From: Serpula lacrymans var. lacrymans S7.9
Taxonomy: Eukaryota; Basidiomycota; Agaricomycetes; Boletales; Serpulaceae
Length of the DNA: 64,000 bases
Direction of reading: 5' to 3'
NCBI RefSeq assembly: GCF_000218685.1
Contig: NW_006763293.1
Span: 3,035,968 to 3,099,967, forward strand
The position numbers and the translations under genes were made by a program. The notes below the pieces were generated by a model, which was not told the DNA's origin, made no database searches, and was given only the letters and a program-made list of their open reading frames with translations. Numbering within the stretch: position 1 is the stretch's first letter; every line of letters starts with the position of its first letter. Of this stretch, positions 1 through 9,994 are shown piece by piece.

Positions 1-59
1 GTTGACAGTACAATCAGTTCTTGTTGCTTTGAGAACCACAAGATAGTCCCACTGTCCAA

Positions 60-351
60 CATGGTCCTAGCATAGCCAAAGCTCACACGTCCCCTTCAGA
101 TACTTCACCACTCTTTTTGCCACTTCCAAATATGCTTTCTCAGGATTCTCTATGAACCTCGAGAGTATAGCTATGGCGTGTGCAATGTCTGGCCAAGTGG
201 CAATCACAGCATACATAAGAGACCCTACAATTTCTCGATAAGGTGCGTCTCTCATTTCAGCAAAGTCCTCGGGTGTCTTGGGGCATTGATCTTTTATTAG
301 GTTGGTGTTTGCCACTATTGGCATCAACGGAGGCTTTGCATCCTCAAGACC
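60..351 (-). pseudogene. copia-1 reverse transcriptase/RNase H fragment (3' part)
   Basis: On the minus strand this encodes the end of a Ty1/copia reverse transcriptase and the connection to RNase H: a GLEDAKPPLMP motif (compare G-M-x-x-C-K-P-V-x-T-P-M of copia RT), then GSLMYAVIATWPDIAHAIAILSRF and a KYLKGT block typical of copia. It is the downstream half of the fragment at 963-1357, from which it was separated by a solo LTR inserted at 357-957. It has no intact frame beyond this stretch and runs off the left edge of the window. It is a relic, not a functional gene. Confidence 0.8.
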
Positions 352-962
352 AAAACTGTGAGGAATCAATTTTTCCTATTGCATTCCCATCATGTCGTGG
401 TTATCCAATTCATTCCCTGTCACTCCTCTCGCTCTTGGACTAGAAATCACAGTCGGCATTCTGTTACTGTTATCCTTTTTCTTTTTATTTTCCATTCATA
501 CTCACATCCTATTGTATCTGCTATGAAGAATGGTTGTAGACCCTCAAGAAGATATCCAGATGACATAGCAATGATTCAATGCTATGTCTGGGAATACTTT
601 GGAGGACCATAGATAAGCAAGGTAGGCTATGAATCAGTGCCTTCTCATGGGCTAACTGATACAGCCAATCATACACCTCTTACCAATACAATAGATTGGA
701 CCACTTTCTCTCTCTTTTCTTATTGGTTAGTTGGTTGGTCAGACCACTTTCTTAACTCTTCTTTCTTTCAGTCTGACCATTGCTGTTCACTATATAAGGA
801 AGTACATACTCGATGTATTATTCCTTAGTTCAATATTAGTTTGTATTTGTGCTTATACTGATACTCTTCAACCTCAAGTACTCTGATTCACCGCCCTCTT
901 CAGGGACTTGACCAGACATCTGTTGTTGTTATATAGCTTTGTATTCATTGCCTGACAAAAAC
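352..962 (-). repeat. Solo LTR (357-957) with perfect 5-bp target site duplication
   Basis: A 601-bp solo LTR reads on the minus strand from TGTCAGG (957 downward) to TCACA (ending at 357). It is flanked by AAAAC at 352-356 and AAAAC at 958-962 on the plus strand. Removing the LTR and one copy of the duplication rejoins the copia-1 reading frame exactly (...K-C-F / G-L-E...), which proves the boundaries. Relatives are at 1358-1766 (opposite orientation, truncated) and 27943-28570, and a diverged member is at 37934-38628. No coding region of the parent element is seen in the window. Confidence 0.92.
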
Positions 963-1357
963 ATTTGATTATGGCATCAATATACAAACATTGGGATAGA
1001 CTAATAGTTTGAGTGAGTCTGTCCCTTTTTATCTCCATACCTAGCATCCAGTGTAACTTGCCAAGATTGCTAACCTTAAAAAGTTTGAGTAGTTCCTTTT
1101 TCAAGGCCGTCATATGTGCTGCCATTGGTGCAGCAAGTGTCATGTTATTAACATGGACAGCTATGATGGTGAGCTTGTTTGCTTTCTACTTGTAGAAGAT
1201 GGCATGATCTGACTCACATTGTTTCAGTCCTATTTTCTTTAGGTCTTCTCATAATATTTGGTACCAGCAATGTGCTGCCTGTTTCAGGCCATACAGGGTT
1301 TTATTGAGGCAAAGTACCTGTTCTTCTCATCCTGGGGCAGCATAGCCTGGGGGTTGG
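963..1357 (-). pseudogene. copia-1 reverse transcriptase fragment (5' part)
   Basis: Minus-strand copia RT core. In order it shows CLNKTLYGLKQAAHCWY (compare the YGLKQA-RxWY motif), a degenerate FVDDM box read here as HVNNM (both catalytic Asp changed to Asn), LGKLHWMLGMEI and ISLSQCLYIDAIIKCF. There are in-frame stops near the 5' end. The fragment is cut on its 5' side by the partial LTR at 1358 and on its 3' side by the solo LTR at 357-957. It continues at 351-60. Confidence 0.8.
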
Positions 1358-1766
1358 TGTCAGGCAACAAATACAAAGCTATATAACAACAACAGATGTC
1401 TAGTCAAGTCCCTGAAGAGGGCGGTGAATCAGAGTACTGAGGTTGAAGAGTATCAGTATAAGCACAAATCCAAACTAATATTGAGCTAAGGAATAATACA
1501 TCGAGTATGTACTTCCTTATATAGTGAACAACGATGGTCAGACCAAAAAGGGGAAGAGTTAAAAAAGTGGTCTGACCAGTTAACTAACCAATAAGAAAAG
1601 AAAGTAAAAGTGGTCCAATCTATCATATGTACTAATCATGTAAGAAAGAGTATTGGTAAGAGGTGTACAATTGGCTGTATCAGTAAGCCCATGAGAAGGC
1701 GCTGATCCATAGCCTACCTTGCTTATCTATATTCCTCCTAAGTATTTCCAGACATAGCATTGCATC
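1358..1766 (+). repeat. Partial LTR, same family as 357-957, opposite orientation
   Basis: Starts with TGTCAGGCAACAAATAC and follows the 27943-28570 copy for about 400 bp, including the conserved block with two opposed GGTCAGACC/GGTCTGACC motifs. It stops matching shortly after the CCAGACATAGCATT block near 1755-1766, so roughly the last 200 bp of the LTR are missing. With the 357-957 copy it forms a large inverted repeat around the copia-1 fragment. Confidence 0.82.
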
Positions 1767-2355
1767 AGGAAAAACCTAGTTTCCTTTTATAGCTATTAAA
1801 GCTGTCATAGTGCTATATAGGAAAAATAGTAGCTATAGTACGCCTAGACAAGTTCCTATTATATAGCATTATATAGCAGGGCTATTTTGAGATGTTTGCT
1901 ATACCAGCTATAGTATCACTTCTGTGATATATGCAATCCATCTCCACTATGGCTTCTCTCATAGAATATAATAGATATAACAATCATCAATGGTTATTTC
2001 AGAATGATCATATTATATATGTTCTACAAGCTTATCATAGTTTTCAAATTCTCTCAGTTTTGTTCACTATTATTATAGCATCCTAGCCAGAGATTATATG
2101 CAGAGAATTTATTATAGTATGTTCCTGATACCACCCCAGGCAGGGACTTAATCCATTACATAAGGGCCTCAAAGACCTATTCTTTGTCAACGGATGTGGG
2201 ACCTTAAGTATCCCCTCACTGCCAAGGTTTCCTAGCCAAGTATATATATAGTATTTCTAAATACAGCGGTACTTGAACAACCCTCTGAAAACCCTCCTGT
2301 GGTGCCCTCTGGAGTTTGTAAAATATTTTTTTGTTCCATAGGCCTTCTAGGGCAA
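1767..2355. other. AT-rich noncoding stretch
   Basis: No credible coding frame. The first 200 bp are rich in short palindromic TATAGCTATA-like steps (tagctat, agctat, tatagc). A similar TATAGC-rich texture recurs at 28640-28760, beside another LTR of the 1358 family. From about 2130 the texture changes and may be an undefined repeat that was split by the solo LTR at 2356-2679. Confidence 0.5.
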
Positions 2356-2679
2356 TGTTTATTAAGAACAAAGCTTGAAGGAAGTGTCTAGCCACTTGCT
2401 GAGAGCAATCAGGGACTGGAACTAGAGTCCAATGTGAGTAACTTTATTATTAGAGAGTATGACAGGTATACAGTACCTAGAGTCCAATGTGAGTAACTAG
2501 AGAATAGGAAGCATTGGACTCTGCAATACTGTCCGAAGTTTTGTAAACAAAGGTAAACAAAGCAGCCACAAAGGCGAAATAATAGAGAACACAATCAATA
2601 GTGAATGATAGAAGAATAGATAGAGAAAGGAATGAAAATATGTAGGTAGCACAAAGGTGCAGAATCACCAAAACTAACA
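2356..2679 (-). repeat. Solo LTR of the copia-2 family
   Basis: On the minus strand this begins with TGTTAGTTTTGG at 2679 and ends in AATAAACA at 2356. It matches the 3' LTR of copia-2 (19104-19424) across its whole length, including the repeated CACATTGGACTCTAG block and an AATAAAG polyadenylation-like signal. The flanking 5-mers (ggcaa and atatt) do not match, so no target duplication survives. Short hydrophobic ORFs in it are LTR sequence and were not called as genes. Confidence 0.85.
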
Positions 2680-2981
2680 ATATTTACAGCAATATTTCCA
2701 TATAATGCATACTCTTTATGTGCTCGTAAAATGCTCTGTCAAACCTCTGTCAGACCCTCAGGCAACCTGTAGAAATCCTTCTGTGAAACCTTGTGACCCT
2801 CTAGCCACTACTGTGTTCGGGTTAATCATCCACCTTAGGCAGGACCCTGATCGCTAAAGTAGTAGCCTTGAAGGGGGGTTTTTTGTTGATAGAAATAGGG
2901 CCTCAAAGGCTCCCTCTGTGCGATGCTCTAGGCTTAAATATATATATGGAATTAGCAAAAGTAGTACTAATCTTGATGTGA
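2680..2981. other. Noncoding spacer between solo LTR and inverted-repeat element
   Basis: No gene seen. It contains several short CCCTC/CCTC-rich phrases and an ATATATATAT run, and reads like older repeat debris. Confidence 0.4.
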
Positions 2982-5900
2982 CACTTCAGTCACCCCCAAA
3001 ACATAAGCATTTAGCTTCAACTATCTGTGTAAATGTATAAAGCTAAGAGCTTGTTTTTCCTGGTATCATCCCAAGTGCTCCAGCAAGGATGGGATCATCC
3101 CAGAAGTGGGATAATACCACCCTTCTGGGATTTTCCCATGGTATCAGACCATTTGTTATGGTGGGATAATCCCAGACATTTGCCACATGTCACATGGTGT
3201 CAGGGGGGCTTTACTGCAAAAATAGTTCCTGCATAAATGTAGCCAACATCAATACATTATCAATAGTACTAATAGCCATGAAGCAGAATACAATACTACC
3301 TGCTTTCATCATTTATAACATATATACAAATTTCAAATGGTGTTTACTCTCAATTGAACCTTAATTTGTCCAGCTTCTAGTGTAATATCATATACTATAG
3401 ATTGATGGAGGAGACTTTGACCAAAGGTTAGTGTAACTAATTGTGACGTATAACCATTTACAAATTAACCTGATTTAATTCAGTTGATTAGGAGATAATT
3501 CAACCATATCTCTTTTCCTTAACTGACTATATAACTTTGTCATTCCTACTTATCATATAATTTACTGCATATCACAAAGTAGATTTATCTACCCTGGATT
3601 TCTATCAATGTTACTTAAAATGGCTTATAGTCAAAGGAATACAAGATGTTTGACAATACCAAGCATATACATCTGCAGGATTACAATACCTCTCATTCAG
3701 GCTCATCCAACTTTAAATAATGTAACACTCTTGCAACCAGGCAAAGATATGTCACAAATCCATTTAATGTGCTGATCCAAAAGATATGATATTTTTTTGA
3801 ATTGTGCAGCTTTATCCAAGTGCCTGAACTGAAAAATGCACAAAGATACCAGTCCGAGTAAGTACTACATATTCATTATCCTTCCCTCTGCTGCATCATT
3901 GTCAAAGGCAGAACATGTCTTGCATGAGACAAATTGCTGGCTCTTTGTGGCAGCCCAGCATCCACAAGCCAACACCCATTTTATCCACTATATGTCCCCA
4001 TGCATACAATTGATTATAAATTTTTGTGAAAACAAAAATGGCTGAAAGGTGTGCTCTGCATGCTTATGCAATTTCATGTGACTTGGGATGAACCTACGTG
4101 AGGGCTACTCTGAATCACTGTCCCAGTTCAACCTTAGGTTCATCCAGGTCCTACCATAACATAATAGTTGGTTTACAAACAAAATACTGCAACATGTAAA
4201 AAATGGAAACTGCTGGAAAAGGACAATAATATTTTAAGCTGCTGGGAACTTACCTATGATTATATGTTACAGAATAACCTTAGTGCATTTCAGGAGTATT
4301 TTCCCCTGTCATGCTGAGTCACCAGCAGCCTAAGCATGCTATTCAATAATTCTGTTCCTGTTGTGGGATCTCCCTGTCCTATTCTGACTCAGGGTGATCT
4401 TGTCCCCTGCTTGGATTTGTCTGTGATGTAGTGAGATGATCCTATGTAATTTGGAGATTTTTCTAGATCAGATTGAACTGGAATGATCCCATCTCTTTCC
4501 AAGACTTTCCTTGGCTGGTTTGGGATGATGCTTTACCCTTCAGGCATTGGTCCATATCAAATTGTGATGATCCCATCCCATTTGGTATTTGTCCACATTT
4601 AACTGGGATCATCCCCTTTTTTGCTGGGATTTTCCCAGATTGGTTTGAGATGACCCTATCCCCCCTTGGTATTTGTCCATGTTGAACTGAGATTTTCCCA
4701 GATTGATTTGGGATCATCCCATCCTCTTTTGGTATTTGTCCATGTTGAGCTGGGATTATCCCATCTCTGGCTGGGATTTTCCCAGAGTAGATTGGGATCA
4801 TCCCATCCTCTTTTGGTATCTGTCCATGTTGAGCTGGGATTGTCCCATCTCATTTGGTATTTGTCCATGTTTAACTGGGATCATCCTATCTCTTGTTGGG
4901 ATCTTCCCAGATTGGTTTGGGATCATCCCATCCTCTTTTGGTATTAGTCCATGTTGAGCTGGGATCATCCCATCTTATTTAGTATTTGTCCATGCTTAAC
5001 TGGGATCATCCCATCCTTTGGTGGGATTTTCCCAGATTGGTTTGGGATCATCCCGTCCTCTTTTGGTATTTGTCCATGTTGAGCTGGGATCATCCCATCT
5101 CTGGCTGGGATTTTCCCAGAGTGGATTGGGATCATCCCATCCTCTTTGGTATTTGTCCATGTTAAGCTGGGATTTTCCCAGATTCAATTGGGATCATCCC
5201 ATCCTCTTTTGGTATTTGTCCATGCTTAACTGGGATCATCCCATCTCTTGCTGGGATTTTCCCATATTGGTTTGGGATCATCCCATCTCATTTGGTATTT
5301 GTCCATGCTTAACTGGGATTTTCCCAGATTGGTTTGGGATCATCCCAGATTGGCTTGGGATTATCCCATCCTCTTGTGGTATTTGTCCACATTGAGCTGG
5401 GATCATCCTATCCCTTTATGGTATTTGTCCATATTGAACTGGGATGATCCCACCCCCTTCTGGTATTTGTCCATGTGAGAAGTGGGTAACCCCATGTTAC
5501 GTGGGGACATGTACAGATTTAACTGGGATGATCACACCCTATTTCAGGGATTTGTCCAGATCAGTGTGGGATGATCCTCAGTAAAAAAAATCAAAAGTTG
5601 GGCAATGTCAATGGTCAGAATCAGTTTTGAAGGAAATTACCTGAGTTCTACATATTGCCATAAAAATGATAATCCAAAAAGAGTGGTGTGAGACAGCATC
5701 ACTATCATATGAGAGACAGAGAATGTTGGCAGAAACCTTACTTGGCATGAAAAAATATTTTCCGGATTCATTTCAATTTCTCAAGAATCTAAAAAAAGAA
5801 TACCTTTACAGCACTCAGATTCTTTGTGGACTTAGATACTGTACTATACACAGTCAGCATATAGGCACCAGTCACCCCTTAGACCTTCAGCTGGTAGCTC

Positions 5901-6861
5901 CCAGAAATGGCACAACTCAAGGTATTAAATACCTAAGCAGTGCCTAATTAATCCTCACACTCAAGTCATCTAGTGTAGGAGTATCAAAATGGAGATCTTG
6001 TGTATTATACTGTACATAGCAAGCATCCCCCTCTCCCCATAGACCTTCAGCCAGCAGCCCCCAGGAACCACTCTCAGAGAATGTACAATATAAGGTATCA
6101 AATACCTTGGTAGTGCCACAAAAGTGGTAAATTCATGTTTTTGCAAGAACATGACTTTATGTTTCTTTTTACTATGTTTTACTTTCTACAAGGTCAGGAT
6201 TTTCCTCACAGAATATGCCAGATCTAGTGTAAATCTAATATTTGATGTCCTTCTGCAGATTACTTTGTTGTCACAGCATTTGTGTTGTGTTTCCTAGTTT
6301 TTACTTCAGTTAAGGGTATAATAAACCTTGCAAAAAAGCAGAACTCACATATCACATCTATCAGCAAGGACAACAGCATCTTTCTAGTGTATGGTTCCTG
6401 GAATTGATTATATCTAGAAATTGATAATGTTCCACATTTAAAAAAAAGGGAATGCTTCTCCCCAAATTTGCAGTAAGCTACAATGAGGAACTTGTAACTC
6501 GTATATTTCAAAATAGTCTTGATTATATTGGGCTAAAGTACCATTATTCAGGTGGAAAAGACTGGAAATATCTTCACTAGTTGGCCCAGCATTCTCACAT
6601 GTTAGTATTAGCACCAATCCCCCTGATACCATGTGACATGTGACAGGTTATTGGGATTATCCCATCTGAGGGATAATCCCACTATGGTACATGGTCTGAT
6701 ACCATGGGAAAATCCCAGAAGGGTGGTATTATTCCGCTTCTGGGATGATCCCATCCTTGCTGGAGCACTTGGGATGATACCAGGAAAAACAAGCTCTTAG
6801 CTTTATACATTTACACAGATAGTTGAAGCTAAATGCTTATGTTTTGGGGGTGACTGAAGTG
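2982..6861. mobile_element. Inverted-repeat (DNA transposon-like) element, non-autonomous, ~3.9 kb
   Basis: The two ends are long inverted repeats. About 2982-3220 and 6620-6861 match in reverse complement, both starting CACTTCAGTCACCCCC and continuing for about 240 bp with small differences. Between them are a long minisatellite (4460-5560), a degenerate tandem duplication (5870-5942 and 6025-6120), and no transposase-like reading frame. The right end abuts copia-3 gag-coding sequence (6862-6979), showing insertion into, or junction with, that gene. Adjacent flanks do not form a convincing target duplication, so the superfamily (CACTA-like start, Mutator-like long ends) is unresolved. The ends and the internal array share the palindrome GGGATNATCCC. 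Confidence 0.75.
4460..5560. repeat. Minisatellite, ~40-bp units with GGGATNATCCC palindrome
   Basis: About 25 degenerate units. A typical unit reads tttggtatttgtccatgttg followed by a(g)ctgggatcatcccatcc; some units add a gggattttcccagattgg variant. Every unit carries the near-perfect palindrome GGGATCATCCC or the related GGGATTTTCCC. The repetition opens long frames in several phases on both strands; these are repeat artefacts and not genes. Confidence 0.92.
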
Positions 6862-6979
6862 CTTTATCCGCCAGTGCCCAAGCTAATCTTGTCTTGTATA
6901 TAGACCAATTTGAGCCGTCAGGCTCAAGTTTCGGTACTCCAAGCAACTCCTTGTTGTCGACGTTGTCGACAGGGCTCAT
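6862..6979 (-). pseudogene. copia-3 gag, N-terminal fragment
   Basis: From an ATG at 6979 the minus strand encodes a start typical of agaricomycete copia gag (UBN2-like): ...LLGVPKLEPDGSNW, then IYKTRLAWALADKAL. The conserved features are the P-x-L-x-x-D-G-x-N-W and Y-K-x-R-x-x-W-A-L pattern. The frame ends abruptly at the inverted-repeat element (6861). Upstream (7000-7200) is a probable 5' leader with hairpins. The remainder of the gene is not found on the far side of the insertion. Confidence 0.7.
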
Positions 6980-7007
6980 GACCTGAAATTGTTCGGGTTT
7001 GATCTAG

Positions 7008-7155
7008 TAAGTAAACTCAGACTTCAACAGAAGATCTGATATATATTCAAAAAAATGTACCTAGTAAGTAAACTGGAAATGAGGCATAAGCTAAGTACTC
7101 ATAGGTTTAATCATAAAAGTGTCTCACCTCAGACTTTGACAGAAGATCTGAGGTG
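7008..7155. other. Two related hairpins in the copia-3 leader
   Basis: Perfect arms CACCTCAG (7125-7132) and CTGAGGTG (7148-7155) enclose the 15-nt loop actttgacagaagat. A related copy at 7016-7040 has arm CTCAG, a nearly identical loop acttcaacagaagat, and CTGAT. See the hairpin finding for other copies at 40.3-41 kb. Confidence 0.6.
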
Positions 7156-7214
7156 TCTGCCTGACAACAACAGCGTATATAAGTGAAGACGGAACCAAAA
7201 AAAAATGATGCAGT

Positions 7215-7611
7215 ATATTAGGTGCATGGGCAACCCCAAATACTGGACCTTCCCAGTTTGGCGCCTGTGCCACTACTTGCCTTCGTACTACGCTGTACAA
7301 GGCTTGTCTCTCTCTCTCTTATTCTTCCAACACTGTACAGTACCTCATGTATTTTAGTATATATACTGGAGCAATACATGGGGAGGGACTCAGCAAGTCT
7401 TCTTCTAGTATCTACCAACATTAGTATGACAAGTTCCCTCCTTTGATAGGTTGTACACTTCCTTTCCTCCATTACATTGTTGTTGTGGCTACAGTTCCCC
7501 AAGACTGTGTCTTGTTGGTGTTGTCACATATGGGCCAATTGTACTTACATGCCTTCCTTTCTAGGCACTTTGTATCGGCTTGCTTCCTCTCTCAACACTC
7601 TCAATTCAACA
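7215..7611 (-). repeat. copia-3 LTR (minus strand; 3' limit approximate)
   Basis: On the minus strand a purine tract TGAGGGGGAG (7621-7612) is followed by TGTTGAATTGAGAG, the usual polypurine tract/LTR junction, directly after the stop codon of a copia RNase H end. The LTR carries a TATATATACT motif near 7355-7370. Its far end near 7215 could not be fixed because no second copy is present. Pol end, LTR, leader and gag start follow in that order on one strand, as if two elements share one LTR (a tandem or recombined arrangement). Confidence 0.6.
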
Positions 7612-7618
7612 CTCCCCC

Positions 7619-7765
7619 TCAAGCCATACAGAGTCCAAGTGTGGCAGCAAAATGCATCACTTTCATAGATGGCAATGCCTTGGTAAGTGTATCCACTATT
7701 ATATTGTCCGTGGGACAATACTCTACTTCAATCTTTTCTTCTTCAACCACCACATACTATAGTTA
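7619..7765 (-). pseudogene. copia-3 polyprotein C-terminal fragment
   Basis: The minus strand encodes EEEKIEVEYCPTDNIIVDTL, then TKALPSMKVMHFAATLGL and a stop at 7619-7621. This is the conserved copia C terminus (Y-x-x-T-x-D-x-x-A-D-x-x-T-K-x-L-P). The 5' part is missing: sequence above about 7770 is unrelated. Confidence 0.75.
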
Positions 7766-7824
7766 TAATGTTCCGTCTAATACAAAACATTATTACCTGA
7801 TAAATTACTATATAGACAGGGCTA

Positions 7825-8381
7825 GCAGAGTCTGGCAGAGTGGGCCAGCTGGGCCATCTTCAATGTAATAATACAGGGCCTGTGTAAGACAAACAGGCTG
7901 GGTCAAAGCACACCCGTTTCAAATGATCTGGCTGGATTTGTCCATGCCCATCTGAGGCAACCCGGCTGGATGGCTAAATAATTCACCGTCTAAGACAACC
8001 CAGCTGGCTGGGAAGAGATTCACAGGCCCCATCTAGGACAACCTGGCTGGATCAGAGCACACCTGTCTAGAATGGCCCAGCAGGGTCTGTCCATGCCCAT
8101 CTGAAGTGACCCAATTTGATAGGTCAATAATCTCTTGTCTAGGACGACCTGGCTGGATAGCTAAATAATTTCTTGTCTAAGGTGGTCCGGCTGGATCAGA
8201 GCACACCCGGCTGGTTCTGTTTGTGTGAGATGACCCAGCTGGGTGGATCAATAATCTCTTGTTTAGGATGGCCCAGCTGGATAGCTGAATAATTTCTTGT
8301 CTCAAATGACCCAGCTGCATAGGGAAATATTTTCTTGTCTAGGACAACCCGGGTTGGTCAGAGTACACCCATCTAGGATGG
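7825..8381. repeat. Minisatellite 2, ~36-45-bp units with CCCAGCTGG core
   Basis: Roughly thirteen degenerate units of the form gacnacccagctggatag + ctaaataatttcttgtctag, alternating with versions ending in gatcagagcacacccgtct. The palindromic core CCAGCTGG recurs in most units. It abuts a gypsy-1 LTR remnant at 8382. No terminal inverted repeats were seen around it. Confidence 0.85.
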
Positions 8382-8635
8382 TGTTACAACCAAGATTTTG
8401 TATACTCTGGCACACAACCCAGACAAAGCTATAAGGAAATGAGGGGAGTGGTTAACCTTTAGACAGGACCAAGTTTGTTGTGGGTAGATAACAGGAGGAC
8501 TTGCTGAGGAGTCTCCTGGATCTATTGGGTATTTATACTACTATAGGTTTGTTTGTACATGTGTACTATACAGTTGATGGAAGCAGTGGCTGATGATGTT
8601 ATGGGGTGCAGCCTGTGTGATCAGCTTCACTGCAT
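8382..8635 (-). repeat. gypsy-1 family LTR fragment
   Basis: This is the reverse complement of the 3' ~255 bp of the gypsy-1 LTR. It starts TGTTACAACCAAG (LTR end ...GGTTGTTACA), contains the CTGAGGAGTCTCCTGGATC block and a clear match to the CAGTGGCTGATGATGTTAT segment, and is cut at 8635/8636 where a gypsy-3 LTR begins. Confidence 0.85.
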
Positions 8636-9140
8636 TGTCATGCACCAAAGCCGATTGGTAGCATGGACAGGTGTCAAAGATGAAGTGAATATTCAAAAAG
8701 ACTCGCCTCTGCACCACACAGGCACAGTGCCACATGGAATAGTAATTAATATTGCCTTTTTTGAACTTGTGGCTGATCAGCACCACCTCTATTAGGCAAT
8801 CCAGTCGCGCTCACCTTTGCTTTTCTATTTGGTACTTTCAACATTTTGGCAAATTTTTGCATCGCCACTGGCTACACATTGCACCCTTGCTTTCGTCTTT
8901 CTCCCTTACTTTTTTTCTTTACTCATCTCCACCATGGGACCCTTGCTCTCTTTTTATTCCCACCTGATGGTTGCTTCTGCATCCCTATTTTAGTTCACCT
9001 CCTTGTCACCTCCACCCTCCTCCTCCTCATCTTTTTTGCTCCCCCACCATACCTGTTGTCACCACTTCCTATCCGCTTCCATCACCAATCCATCAACTAC
9101 CACGTGCCACTGCTGATATTGGCAAAGCCCTGGCAGCCGG
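8636..9140 (+). repeat. Truncated gypsy-3 LTR (copy C)
   Basis: Starts TGTCATGCACCAAAG and matches the first ~505 bp of the LTRs at 9141 and 25830. It ends at ...GGCAGCCGG, exactly where the full-length LTR at 9141 starts, so a gypsy-3 element landed in an older LTR of its own family. The copy of the U3 ORF here is frameshifted (an 8-nt deletion near 8845 and a 1-nt loss after the ATG). Confidence 0.88.
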
Positions 9141-9451
9141 TGTCATGCACCAAAATTGATTGGTAGCATGGACAGGTGTCAATAACGAAGCGAATATTCA
9201 AAAAGACTCGCCTTTGCGCCACACAGGCACAGTGCCACGTGGAATAGTAATTAATATTGCCTTTTTCGAATCTGTGGCTGATCAGCACCACCTCTATTAG
9301 GCAATTCAGTCACGCTCACCTTTGCTTTTCCATTCGGTACTTTCCGCATTTCGGCATTTCGGCAAATTTTCGCGTCGCCACTGGCTACACATTGCATTGC
9401 GCCCTCGTTTTTGTCGTTTCCTTCACTCCCCTTCCTTTTCTTAGCCCCACC

Positions 9452-9994
9452 ATGGGCCCCTTCCTCTCCTTTTTATTCTCACCTGACAGTCATTTCTGGA
9501 TCCCCATTTTAGTTCACCTACTCATCACCTCCACCCTCCTCTTCCTCATATTCTTTGCTCCCCCACCATTTCTGATGTCACCACTTCCTATCCGCTTCCG
9601 TCACCAATCCGTCAACTACCACGTGCCACTGCTGATATCAGCAAAGCCCCAGCGGCCAGTCCAAGTAGGGCAACAGGTCCATCTTTATGACGTCAATCTG
9701 CCATCATATACCATCAAAATATCGGTCACTCGTCTTGCCTGGTTGGAGCGTGGGTGGGTAGTTTTTGAGCTGGAGAAGGTTCATCCCCTTGTGTCGCCCA
9801 TGTTCATTGCTGTCCCATTCACTTGGGTACACTTATCTTTCGTCCATCATCTTCGCTACAGCTACAGCTACCACACACTGCCTGGGACTCACTTGTTCCA
9901 AATTGGAACTACTCCCCTCCCTCCCTCGCTTGACCAGGTGGTCCAGTACAACCAGTCCATTGGTAAAGCCATGGAATTGTCAGATTTGGACTAG
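9452..9994 (+). CDS. ORF in LTR U3 of gypsy-3 (181 codons incl. stop; possible longer start at 9257)
   Basis: An open frame in the U3 part of the LTR. The first ATG of the better-conserved part (9452) sits in a CCACCATGG context; an upstream ATG at 9257 would give 245 residues. The product starts MGPFLSFLF, has one strong hydrophobic segment (about residues 16-45, FWIPILVHLLITSTLLFLIF), then a soluble part with LAWLERGW and ELEKVHP motifs. The copy at 26141-26683 has the same length with no indel. By hand I count about 39 nucleotide differences, about 19 silent. An AATAAA signal follows the stop. I do not recognise the family; function unknown. It might still be a chance frame. Confidence 0.5.
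   Translation: MGPFLSFLFSPDSHFWIPILVHLLITSTLLFLIFFAPPPFLMSPLPIRFRHQSVNYHVPLLISAKPQRPVQVGQQVHLYDVNLPSYTIKISVTRLAWLERGWVVFELEKVHPLVSPMFIAVPFTWVHLSFVHHLRYSYSYHTLPGTHLFQIGTTPLPPSLDQVVQYNQSIGKAMELSDLD

Noticed and set aside
4460..5560. CRISPR-like array or genes in the long overlapping frames
   Set aside because: Units are degenerate with no unique spacers, the genome is eukaryotic, and the frames are open in several phases on both strands only because of the repeat.
2967..6891. 9-bp direct repeat CTAATCTTG at 2967-2975 and 6883-6891 as a Mutator-type target duplication of the inverted-repeat element
   Set aside because: The right copy lies 21 bp outside the end of the inverted repeat, and those 21 bp read as conserved copia gag (WALADK), so they belong to the flank. 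The left copy is 6 bp out. Most likely coincidence.
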